A DNA stretch of 5,311 bases, taken from NCBI GenBank assembly GCA_903868655.1, contig CAIPWG010000604.1:1-5311 (forward strand). The letters are read 5' to 3'. The translations under genes and the position numbers were made by a program. This DNA comes from an uncultured Sphingomonadales bacterium. GTDB taxonomy: Bacteria > Pseudomonadota > Alphaproteobacteria > Sphingomonadales > Sphingomonadaceae. Positions 1 through 5,307 of this stretch are shown in pieces (position 1 is the stretch's first letter; each line of letters opens with the position of its first letter). The notes below the pieces were generated by a model. It had not been told where the DNA came from. It ran no database searches and worked only from the letters and a program-made list of their open reading frames with translations.

Positions 1-688
1 AAACAGTCAGATCGTCGGGCAGGCTGGTAGTACTTTGCACATTATCGAGCACTTCGATGACGGCAGCGACATCGAAGCCATGCTCGCGTGCGATCAGCGC
101 GGTTTCAAGCCCGAGATCACCCGTACCCAGAACCACCACGCGCTGTCCCGCAAATGCCTGATATCGCTGCACCAGAGTCTGGAAGGCCAAGGCGCCCATC
201 ACCCCGGGTTGATCCCACCCGGCAAACGCCAGCGCACAATCGCGTGCACCGGTCGCAAGGATCAACTGACCAAAGCCTGCGGTCCATGATTTCTGGCCAT
301 CAGTCAGCCCCAGCATTGCTGTGGGCAAGGCCGACGAACCATCGCGGTTGCGCCACAAGCCCCAGGCGGTGGTGCCCAGCCGCACGTCGATACCGGCTTC
401 GAACGCGTCGGCAATCAAGGGTTCGGTTTCGACCAGAGTTTCGATCAGGCGTTCGGGCGCCTGCAGTGCGGCGCTGGCGCGACCGCCAAACCACAGCGGC
501 ACATCGCTGCCTGCCAGAGCTGCCGCAACCGGATTTTCGTCTACCAGCACAACCTGCCGCCCGGCGCGCGCAGCTTCGAGCGCGGCGGCGAGGCCAGCAG
601 GACCGGCGCCGACAACGACGACGTCAAACGTTTCGGTCGGTGCGCCAATCTTGCCATCAATCGCGTGGGGATCGTGTATCCGGGTCAT
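1..688 (-). CDS. FAD/NAD(P)-dependent oxidoreductase, HcnB/opine-oxidase-A-like (partial, 3' end outside window)
   Basis: The first 229 residues are visible; the gene continues past base 1. Seen: after a ~20-residue leader comes a dinucleotide-binding strand-loop-helix, VVVVGAGPAGLAAA (GxGxxG at residues 27-32), ending with the acidic pair D50-E51 expected to bind the FAD ribose. LILATGARD (about 142-150) is the second FAD contact of this fold. GWDQPGVMGA (157-166) is typical of the HcnB / opine oxidase A / sarcosine oxidase alpha-like group. A second Rossmann motif, VVVLGTGDLGLETA (184-197), should bind NAD(P) or be its relic. Family knowledge: these flavoproteins oxidise amines or amino acids (glycine, opines, sarcosine, hydroxyproline), often with partner subunits and a C-terminal [2Fe-2S] region, which cannot be checked here. 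The ATG overlaps the upstream stop as ATGA (685-688), and GGAG lies 5 nt before it, so translation is coupled to the PLP gene. Inference: it oxidises an amine made by the Rieske enzyme. Fold is confident, substrate unknown. Confidence 0.88.
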   Translation of the reverse strand, partial: MTRIHDPHAIDGKIGAPTETFDVVVVGAGPAGLAAALEAARAGRQVVLVDENPVAAALAGSDVPLWFGGRASAALQAPERLIETLVETEPLIADAFEAGIDVRLGTTAWGLWRNRDGSSALPTAMLGLTDGQKSWTAGFGQLILATGARDCALAFAGWDQPGVMGALAFQTLVQRYQAFAGQRVVVLGTGDLGLETALIAREHGFDVAAVIEVLDNVQSTTSLPDDLTV

Positions 689-1944
689 ACGTGCTCCAGC
701 GCCTGGGCAAAATCGCCGATCAGGTCATCAGGATGTTCAATCCCGACCGACAACCGGATCGTGCCCTCGGTGATGCCCCCGGCGGCGCGTGCCTCCGCAG
801 GGACGTTGTAATGTGTGGTCGTGGCTGAATGACAGGCCAGCGTTTCCGACCCGCCCAGACTGACCGCCAATTTGACCAGCCGCAGCGCATCAAGCAATCG
901 AAATGCCTCTGTCTCGCCACCGTGCAAGTGGAACGAAAATGTCGAACCCGCACCCTGACACTGCCGATCAAACACGGCGCGCTGGGGTGTTCCCTCGGGA
1001 ATGAAGCCCAGATAAGTGACACCGGCGACCTTTGGATGATCGCGCAGGAATGTCGCGACCAGCACCGCATTGGCCATCGCGCGTTCGGACCGTACCGCCA
1101 CGCTTTCGAGCGAACGCAGCACCAGCCAACACGTGAACGGATCGCAATGGCTGCCCAGCATCGTGCGCGATTGCAGCAGCGGCTCAATCAACCCGGCGCG
1201 GCCTGTTACCCCGCCCGCCAGCAAATCACTGTGCCCGCCGCAATACTTTGTGAGCGAGGTCATATTGAGATCGACCCCCAGCGCAATCGGACGTTGGGCA
1301 AACGGGGCAAGGAAAGTGTTGTCGCATACCACTAGCGGGCGCTTGCCCGTGCGTGCGCCAATCTCATCGGCGATCGCCACCACCAACGCGATGTCGGTGA
1401 TGGCAGCCGTCGGGTTGGCCGGGGTCTCGATCACGATCAGCCCGAGCGGGCCTTGCGCCAACGCCACGTCGGCGCGCGCGCGGATGTGATCTCCGTCGCA
1501 GCCATCGTAAAACTGTACGGTGTGGACACCGAAATTGGGCATCAGCTGGTTATACAACGCATCGGTGCCGCCATAGATCGGCCGACAATGCAAAATACTG
1601 TCACCGGGCCGCAGATACTGGAACGCAATCGCGCTTTGCGCTGCCATGCCCGAAGCAAAAGCGGCGGCACGTTCTGCCCCGTCGATCGCGGCAAGCCGGG
1701 TTTCGAGCATCGTCAGATTGGGGTGCGACAGACGCGAGTAGATATAAGCTGGCTGCCCCGCCATCGGCCCGGTGCCACGAAAATAGGCTTCGTGAATGTC
1801 ACGCGCCTGTGCGGCGCTTTCATAGACAAAAGTTGATGTCAGATAGACCGGCGGCTTGGCCGCGCCGCTGGCGCTGGCCGGGTCATAACCGCTGGTGATG
1901 GCCAGTGTTTCGGGACGATACTGCATGGCCGGATCATGCGGCAT
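685..1944 (-). CDS. PLP-dependent Cys/Met metabolism enzyme (cystathionine gamma-synthase family)
   Basis: A 419-residue fold-type I PLP enzyme, full length for the family. Seen: YSR (69-71) for the cofactor phosphate contact from the neighbouring subunit; SGMAA (98-102) for the phosphate loop; YGGT (124-127), whose Tyr should stack on the PLP ring; ETPANPT (173-179); CDNT with D208 to pair with the pyridine nitrogen; SLTKYCGGHSD with K233 as the Schiff-base lysine; SLGGSET (362-368); and TIRLSVGIE with R397 for the substrate carboxylate. YSRLSHPN replaces the commoner YSRxxNPT, as in a subgroup usually annotated only as 'cystathionine gamma-synthase family protein'. YGG lacks the Cys of methionine gamma-lyase (YGC), so that label is not supported. 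The reaction is an elimination or replacement on an amino acid; the substrate is unknown. The ATG at 1944 was chosen because AAGGA lies 8 nt upstream; it gives an 11-bp overlap with the Rieske gene. The in-frame ATG at 1926 has no such site. The frame stays open upstream to 2175, but that part is Rieske coding sequence. Confidence 0.93.
   Translation of the reverse strand: MPHDPAMQYRPETLAITSGYDPASASGAAKPPVYLTSTFVYESAAQARDIHEAYFRGTGPMAGQPAYIYSRLSHPNLTMLETRLAAIDGAERAAAFASGMAAQSAIAFQYLRPGDSILHCRPIYGGTDALYNQLMPNFGVHTVQFYDGCDGDHIRARADVALAQGPLGLIVIETPANPTAAITDIALVVAIADEIGARTGKRPLVVCDNTFLAPFAQRPIALGVDLNMTSLTKYCGGHSDLLAGGVTGRAGLIEPLLQSRTMLGSHCDPFTCWLVLRSLESVAVRSERAMANAVLVATFLRDHPKVAGVTYLGFIPEGTPQRAVFDRQCQGAGSTFSFHLHGGETEAFRLLDALRLVKLAVSLGGSETLACHSATTTHYNVPAEARAAGGITEGTIRLSVGIEHPDDLIGDFAQALEHV
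694..697 (-). promoter_or_regulatory. Shine-Dalgarno for the FAD oxidoreductase
   Basis: GGAG on the minus strand lies 5 nt before the ATG at 688, inside the last codons of the PLP gene. With the ATGA stop/start overlap it supports coupled translation and fixes the start of the downstream gene. Confidence 0.6.
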
Positions 1945-3163
1945 GCACGATGTCCTTCGCAAGCTGCTCGTCCAGATATTCCCGAGCCATCTGGCAATAC
2001 CAGTCGACAAACCGCAACACCAGCACTTCGGCCTCGGGCGAATATGGCCCCGGCGTATAACCCGGGCTGTCAACCCCGTTCTGGTTGTTCTCGGCCAGGT
2101 CGCGGTCTTGAATGTTGGTCGAATGCCATGGCTCGGCAATTGACGCGCTATCGTAGTCAACGCCGTCAACCGCATCCTTGTGCATCAGCCACTTGGCCGT
2201 CACCAAAGTCTCACGCGGGCCGGTCGGCATCGCGCTGAAACAGAACACCAGTTCACCTGTGGCATGGGCGAAATGGTGCGGTTCAAGCGCCCAACGCAGC
2301 GAACCGATATCGCCATCGCCGGTATGGCACATCAACTTTTTCGAAGCGGGCGTGCCATCCATCGTCATCGAAATCATGCCCGGGTTGAGCGGGAACCGCA
2401 CCGCCTGCCACCAATCTTCGCCCACCGGCCCGCTGGGCAGTCCGATTTCGGCCATGCGCGCATCGAACCGCGCAGCATGGTCGGCGCCACCAAAGTCGAA
2501 ATAGGCGCTCATGTCGGCCGGAAAGCTCTTGGCCAATTCGGGATGCGAACCCTGACAGTGATAGCATTCACGCCCGTTTTCGAGGACGAGCTTCCAGTTC
2601 GCCTGTTCAACCAAGGTTTCCGTGTGAACCACTTTGGCATTTTCCAGATCGTGCGGCCCCAGCACTTCTTCCATTTCGGTGCGAAATTTATCGAAGGCCG
2701 GAGGCGTGTCCGACAGGCAGATATAGATCACCCCGGCCACAACTTCGGTGTGAACCGGGCGCAGACCATGGTCGCTGGTATCGAAATCGTCGGGCATCCG
2801 CGCGGCGTTCAGCAGGCTGCCATCGAGATTGTAGGTCCACCGGTGATAAGGACAAACGATCCGGGGCGATTTGCCCAGTCCTTCCTTGCACAGCACTGCG
2901 CCGCGATGGCGGCACGAATTGTGAAACCCGCGGATCACGCCATCGCGCCCGCGCACCAGAAGGATCGGCCAAGTTCCGACCTTGATCGAGCTGTAGCTTC
3001 CTGGCTGCGGCAATTCGCACGAAAAACCCGCCAGCAACCAGGTGCGCCCGTACGCCGCATGCATGTCGAATTCGAACATGGCGGGATCGTTGTACAGCGC
3101 CTGCGGCAGGCTGTGGCCCGGCCGGCGGCTGTCAAACGCTGCCTTGATCTGTGCAAGATCCAC
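1934..3163 (-). CDS. Rieske non-heme iron oxygenase alpha subunit, quaternary-ammonium (GbcA/CntA/Stc2) type
   Basis: A 409-residue soluble oxygenase, the usual length for glycine-betaine, carnitine and stachydrine oxygenases. Seen: the N-terminal SRRPGHSLPQALYNDPAMF resembles GbcA-like proteins. The Rieske [2Fe-2S] ligands are C84-x-H86 (CRHRGAVLC) and C104-x2-H107 (CPYHRWTYNLDG). The catalytic domain has ENGRECYHCQGSHPEL (195-210), with H202 and H207 as mononuclear iron ligands. D353 in NIQDRDLAE is the likely third ligand (D355 is possible), followed by SPGYTPGPYS and FVDWYCQ, typical of this clade. E199 holds the bridging position, where ring-hydroxylating dioxygenases have Asp; carnitine monooxygenase CntA also has Glu. 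Family knowledge: such enzymes hydroxylate a carbon on or near a quaternary nitrogen, causing N-demethylation or C-N cleavage, with electrons from a separate reductase. None is in the window. The start is GTG (cac at 3161-3163) with AAAGGGGA upstream; no ATG occurs upstream in frame before a stop. First gene of the operon, divergent from the LysR gene. Substrate unproven. Confidence 0.93.
   Translation of the reverse strand: MDLAQIKAAFDSRRPGHSLPQALYNDPAMFEFDMHAAYGRTWLLAGFSCELPQPGSYSSIKVGTWPILLVRGRDGVIRGFHNSCRHRGAVLCKEGLGKSPRIVCPYHRWTYNLDGSLLNAARMPDDFDTSDHGLRPVHTEVVAGVIYICLSDTPPAFDKFRTEMEEVLGPHDLENAKVVHTETLVEQANWKLVLENGRECYHCQGSHPELAKSFPADMSAYFDFGGADHAARFDARMAEIGLPSGPVGEDWWQAVRFPLNPGMISMTMDGTPASKKLMCHTGDGDIGSLRWALEPHHFAHATGELVFCFSAMPTGPRETLVTAKWLMHKDAVDGVDYDSASIAEPWHSTNIQDRDLAENNQNGVDSPGYTPGPYSPEAEVLVLRFVDWYCQMAREYLDEQLAKDIVHAA
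1953..1957 (-). promoter_or_regulatory. Shine-Dalgarno that decides the PLP gene start
   Basis: AAGGA on the minus strand sits 8 nt before the ATG at 1944, inside the last codons of the Rieske gene. It favours the 11-bp-overlap start over the in-frame ATG at 1926, and it implies that ribosomes finishing the Rieske gene restart here. Confidence 0.6.
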
Positions 3164-3171
3164 CTGTCGTA

Positions 3172-3179
3172 TCCCCTTT
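3172..3179 (-). promoter_or_regulatory. Shine-Dalgarno for the GTG start of the Rieske gene
   Basis: AAAGGGGA on the minus strand places its GGGG 9 nt before the GTG at 3163. It supports the non-ATG start, which also agrees with the N-terminus expected for GbcA-like oxygenases. Confidence 0.6.
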
Positions 3180-3191
3180 GAACTGTCGCAG

Positions 3192-3229
3192 ACCCGATTC
3201 GCGCCACACTTGGGTCGGGTTGTCCCGAC
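3192..3229. repeat. Two mutually exclusive inverted repeats in the Rieske leader
   Basis: GTCGGG (3214-3219) and CCCGAC (3224-3229) form a perfect 6-bp stem with a 4-nt loop. TCGGGT (3215-3220) is also the perfect complement of ACCCGA (3192-3197). Both pairings use the same middle arm, so only one can form at a time. The element lies about 30-65 nt upstream of the GTG at 3163. It may be an operator, a leader switch or chance in GC-rich DNA. Confidence 0.4.
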
Positions 3230-3239
3230 GCGGTTGAGC

Positions 3240-3276
3240 GCATCGGTGCAGATGACACGGCCGCGTGCATCGCTGC
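3240..3276. repeat. Direct repeat GCATCGSTGC flanking a bulged dyad (candidate operator)
   Basis: GCATCGGTGC (3240-3249) recurs as GCATCGCTGC (3267-3276), 9 of 10 bases identical with a 27-bp offset. Between and overlapping them is a dyad: GATG-A-CACG (3251-3259), loop GCCG, then CGTG-CATC (3264-3271), which is 8 bp with a single bulged A. It lies roughly 90-110 bp upstream of the Rieske start, a plausible place for a LysR-type activator. No clean T-N11-A core is evident, so the assignment is tentative. Confidence 0.35.
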
Positions 3277-3460
3277 GAATCCCATTATGTCATGGCCACA
3301 TTCGATTTTTCGCGCTGTCGCGCCGCGCCAGACAGGCGATTTCGAACAAAGGCCGTGGTAACACCCTCACACGATGACCGCGTGGGTGATAGTCCGACGC
3401 AGGAACAGCACCATTCCTTGAGCGGCCTTGCGCGTTTTGCGCGAAACCGCATGATCGCCC

Positions 3461-3465
3461 AAGGA
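3461..3465 (+). promoter_or_regulatory. Shine-Dalgarno before an out-of-frame ATG (3475) at the LysR 5' end
   Basis: AAGGA at 3461-3465 is followed after 9 nt by ATG at 3475-3477. That frame reads MGSQSDRKQPPDQ and then runs to a stop at 3550-3552 without entering the LysR frame. It is the best initiation signal in front of the regulator, yet it lies one base out of frame. Confidence 0.5.
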
Positions 3466-3529
3466 AACGTGCCAATGGGGAGCCAGAGCGATCGCAAGCA
3501 ACCACCAGATCAACCGCCGATGGCTGCCG

Positions 3530-4447
3530 TTGAACGCTTTGCGCGCGTTTGAGGCGGTTGGAAGGCATTTGAGCTTTACCGCCGGAGCGCAAGCTTTGAC
3601 CGTTTCGCAAAGTGCGATGAGCCGCCATGTCTCAAGCCTTGAAGACCTGATCGGCAAACCGCTGTTCGAACGTTCAGCCAGCGGCTTGCGGCTTACGCCC
3701 GCCGGTGAAGTCTTGCTGCCAGTGGTGGCCAAGTGCCTGGACCGGCTGGAAGAAACCATCAATACGGTGCGCAACCGGGATAGCGAAAGCCGGCCCTTGC
3801 GGCTGCATATACCGCCATCGCTTCTGTATCAGACCGCGCTGCCATTGCTGCACGGGTTTCGGCAGGAACATCCCGAAATCCGCATCGATGTCACCACTTC
3901 GAATGTCACGGGCACGCCACCGGGCAATGTCGATATGGCGATCGTGTTTGACCGGCCCAATATCGACGACCGGGTGACCGATCTGCTGTGGATGGTGCGC
4001 GTCGCTCCGCTGTGCTCCCCCGCCACATGGGAACGCCACAAAGGGAAAAGCCTTGAAAGCTTTCTGGCCGAATCCGAACTGTTGCATGTCAAACTCGACA
4101 ACGAGCCGCGCGGACTGTTGTGGAGCACGTATGCCGGTCAACAACGGCTGAACATCGATACGGGTGGTGGATTGGCGTTCGATACCGCGTTTTCAGCGGT
4201 GCGTTATGCAACCGCGGCAGCCGGCGTGGTGCTGGCTGATATCGACATGTTTGCCGATGAAATTGCCGCGGGCAATCTGATCATGCCGTTCGATTGCATC
4301 GGTGCCGATGGCTATGGCTATTATCTCAAAACCCACGCCGAAGACTTGTCGGATCCAACCATCTTTCTGCTTCGCGACTGGATCATCCGGCATTTCGCCA
4401 AGGACAGCCGGGATGGAGACGGTCAGCGCATCGCCCCGGGGGGCTGA
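3530..4447 (+). CDS. LysR-family transcriptional regulator, GcvA-like (5' end uncertain, possible frameshift)
   Basis: 305 residues counted from a TTG at 3530. Seen: NALRAFEAVGRHLSF opens the winged helix-turn-helix; LTVSQSAMSRHVSSLEDLIGKPLFER (about 23-48) holds the recognition helix; LRLTPAG (53-59) is the wing. A linker helix follows (about 60-85), then a two-lobe effector-binding domain (about 88-290) ending in RDWIIRHF, as in GcvA-type regulators. The class is clear; the ligand is not. GcvA-like proteins usually begin a few residues earlier with R-R-x-LPPLNALR. The same frame upstream of TTG reads RRWLPLNALR, so that TTG is probably too late, and it has no Shine-Dalgarno. No ATG or GTG exists in this frame between the stop at 3452-3454 and 3530. 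Removing one base near 3512-3518 would join a well-placed ATG (3475) to this frame. Either the gene is frameshifted, there is a sequence error, or a rare start is used. Divergent from the Rieske operon, so it is its likely regulator. It ends directly against the convergent barrel gene. Confidence 0.88.
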   Translation: MNALRAFEAVGRHLSFTAGAQALTVSQSAMSRHVSSLEDLIGKPLFERSASGLRLTPAGEVLLPVVAKCLDRLEETINTVRNRDSESRPLRLHIPPSLLYQTALPLLHGFRQEHPEIRIDVTTSNVTGTPPGNVDMAIVFDRPNIDDRVTDLLWMVRVAPLCSPATWERHKGKSLESFLAESELLHVKLDNEPRGLLWSTYAGQQRLNIDTGGGLAFDTAFSAVRYATAAAGVVLADIDMFADEIAAGNLIMPFDCIGADGYGYYLKTHAEDLSDPTIFLLRDWIIRHFAKDSRDGDGQRIAPGG

Positions 4448-4478
4448 TCATTTTCCGATCGGAACTCCGATGATCAGC
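4443..4478. terminator. Inverted repeat across convergent stop codons (possible bidirectional terminator)
   Basis: GCTGATCAT (4443-4451) and ATGATCAGC (4470-4478) are perfect 9-bp inverted arms around an 18-bp loop that contains its own palindrome, TTCCGATCGGAA (4453-4464). Both neighbouring stop codons lie in the left arm (TGA at 4445-4447 and, on the minus strand, at 4450-4448). The rest codes for the C-terminus of the barrel protein. Neither side has a T run, so intrinsic termination is not proven. It is the only candidate for ending two convergent genes that have no spacer. Confidence 0.45.
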
Positions 4479-5248
4479 TTCACGATAGTAGCGTCCTTGT
4501 TGGTGCCATAGCCTTTGCCCACACCGAAATTGAGATTGAAGCGGCCGACATGCGTATCGATCGCTGCATATGTCGCGTGATCGCTGCCCGACAGATTGCC
4601 AAAATTGTGGACAGTGCCGACGCCATTGTAGCTTTCGACCCCAATCGTAATGGCTTTGGTGATTTTATAGCCCAGTTTCGTCGCCAATTGCATGTCGGCA
4701 GGGGCCTTGGCCGGGCCAGACAGCGCAAAATCGATATTGGCGTTGACGCCAGCAATCCACTTTTCCCCTTCCCAACCGCCGATCAACTTGACTTCGTTGT
4801 TCCAGGGATTGCGGTCGAGGCCATAATCCAGCCGCCCGACCTCGTAATTGACGCCGTAATAGAACCCGCGTTCGGGATGACGCCCCAGCCATTTCACCCG
4901 TACTTTCCAGCCATCGACCCGGAAATGGCCGCTGCTGTCGAGTGTCGCCAGCGGGAGATAGAGCCCGAGTTCGAAATGATCGTCGAGGCTGAAGGAAAAT
5001 TCAGGCGTCACCCGCACGCGATGCAGGCTTGATTGTCCGCCCTTGTAATCGGGCATGTCTTGGCCCGCAGTCACGCCGTTGACATGGATATCAAGCCCCG
5101 GCTGCCCCGGGGCATTGATATCGTTCATGTAGACCTGAATTTCTTCATCAGCCGCACGCGCCGCACTTGCCCCCATCAGCGCAAGCACGCTGGCACAGCC
5201 GATTAATGCGGTCCGCAGGTGGTATTGGGCCAAGCCCTGCGCAAGCAT
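4448..5248 (-). CDS. Exported, putative outer-membrane beta-barrel protein of unknown function
   Basis: 266 residues. Seen: a Sec signal peptide with a short n-region ending in R12, a hydrophobic core at 13-29 and an AxA site, A30-R31-A32, before ADEE. The mature ~234-residue chain is rich in Gly, Tyr and Trp and has many alternating strands: TPEFSFSL, FELGLYLPLATL, FYYGVNYEVG, EVKLIGGWEGEKWIAGVNANID, ATKLGYKITKAITIGVESYNG, RFNLNFGVGKGYG, ATIVKLIIGVPIGK. After cleavage it begins EIQVYMNDINAPGQPGLDIHVN, a start I associate with uncharacterised exported proteins. This supports an outer-membrane barrel, but no named family is claimed. The chain ends in K, not the usual aromatic residue of barrel proteins. 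The ATG at 5248 was chosen for its GGAG 9 nt upstream and because the signal peptide then has normal length; an in-frame TTG at 5269 falls inside a hairpin. Convergent with the LysR gene. It could be a channel for the operon's substrate (guess) or unrelated. Confidence 0.75.
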   Translation of the reverse strand: MLAQGLAQYHLRTALIGCASVLALMGASAARAADEEIQVYMNDINAPGQPGLDIHVNGVTAGQDMPDYKGGQSSLHRVRVTPEFSFSLDDHFELGLYLPLATLDSSGHFRVDGWKVRVKWLGRHPERGFYYGVNYEVGRLDYGLDRNPWNNEVKLIGGWEGEKWIAGVNANIDFALSGPAKAPADMQLATKLGYKITKAITIGVESYNGVGTVHNFGNLSGSDHATYAAIDTHVGRFNLNFGVGKGYGTNKDATIVKLIIGVPIGK

Positions 5249-5257
5249 TGTCGAACT

Positions 5258-5261
5258 CTCC
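5258..5261 (-). promoter_or_regulatory. Shine-Dalgarno that decides the barrel-gene start
   Basis: GGAG on the minus strand lies 9 nt before the ATG at 5248. Its first G (5261) is the last base of the adjoining hairpin stem, so the site is mostly free but touches a strong structure. It favours ATG 5248 over the in-frame TTG at 5269. Confidence 0.6.
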
Positions 5262-5307
5262 AAGACCAAAGGCGTTCGCGACGCCGATGGTCTTGATCCG
5301 TTTTTTT
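5261..5307. promoter_or_regulatory. Strong hairpin with T7 tract upstream of the barrel gene
   Basis: CAAGACCA (5261-5268) pairs perfectly with TGGTCTTG (5288-5295). After a 2x2 internal loop, GGCGT (5271-5275) pairs with ACGCC (5281-5285) around the loop TCGCG: 13 bp in all, with a centre at 5278. On the plus strand ATCCG and then seven T (5301-5307) follow, a layout resembling an intrinsic terminator although the T run starts 5 nt after the stem. On the minus strand the same hairpin sits in the barrel-gene leader and abuts its Shine-Dalgarno. It could be a plus-strand terminator, a leader structure or an operator. Confidence 0.5.

Larger units (their letters stand above)
3164..3474. promoter_or_regulatory. 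Divergent control region between the Rieske operon and the LysR gene
   Basis: About 310 bp (366 bp if the LysR gene starts at 3530) with no convincing coding sequence. It must hold the operon promoter (minus strand) and the regulator promoter (plus strand). LysR-type regulators usually bind such regions, repress themselves and activate the divergent gene on ligand binding; applying that here is inference. Structured elements are a bulged dyad at 3251-3271, a 10-bp direct repeat around it, a pair of overlapping hairpins at 3192-3229, and a TTGCGCG direct repeat at about 3428-3443. A CATAAT-like -10 is visible on the minus strand near 3284-3289, but no good -35 goes with it, so no promoter position is claimed. 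Confidence 0.55.

Noticed and set aside
88..828. A 246-residue Arg/Pro-rich plus-strand frame opposite the FAD and PLP genes
   Set aside because: Its composition is that of a wrong-frame translation, and both genes beneath it are well supported on the other strand.
685..1944. Naming the PLP enzyme methionine gamma-lyase or cystathionine gamma-synthase
   Set aside because: The lyase's characteristic active-site Cys is replaced by Gly (YGG), and the HPN subgroup has no substrate I can state, so only the family is given.
1945..2175. Upstream extension of the PLP frame to give a 496-residue protein
   Set aside because: The extra residues come from Rieske coding sequence read in another frame and match nothing in the PLP family; a ribosome-binding site supports ATG 1944.
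2180..3181. A 333-residue open frame on the plus strand opposite the Rieske gene
   Set aside because: It lies wholly antisense to a gene with full catalytic motifs, has no recognisable domain, and such long mirror frames are common in GC-rich coding DNA.
3265..3552. A 95-residue plus-strand frame across the control region
   Set aside because: No domain, no ribosome-binding site at its start, and it covers probable promoter DNA; only its last part from 3475 matters, as a possible displaced LysR start.
5195..5206. LIGC in the signal peptide as a lipobox (residues 15-18)
   Set aside because: The Cys stands at the beginning of the hydrophobic core, not at its end, and a good AxA signal peptidase I site follows.
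5249..5269. TTG start at 5269 adding seven residues to the barrel protein
   Set aside because: It lies in a hairpin stem region without a Shine-Dalgarno, while ATG 5248 has GGAG at 9 nt and gives a normal signal peptide.
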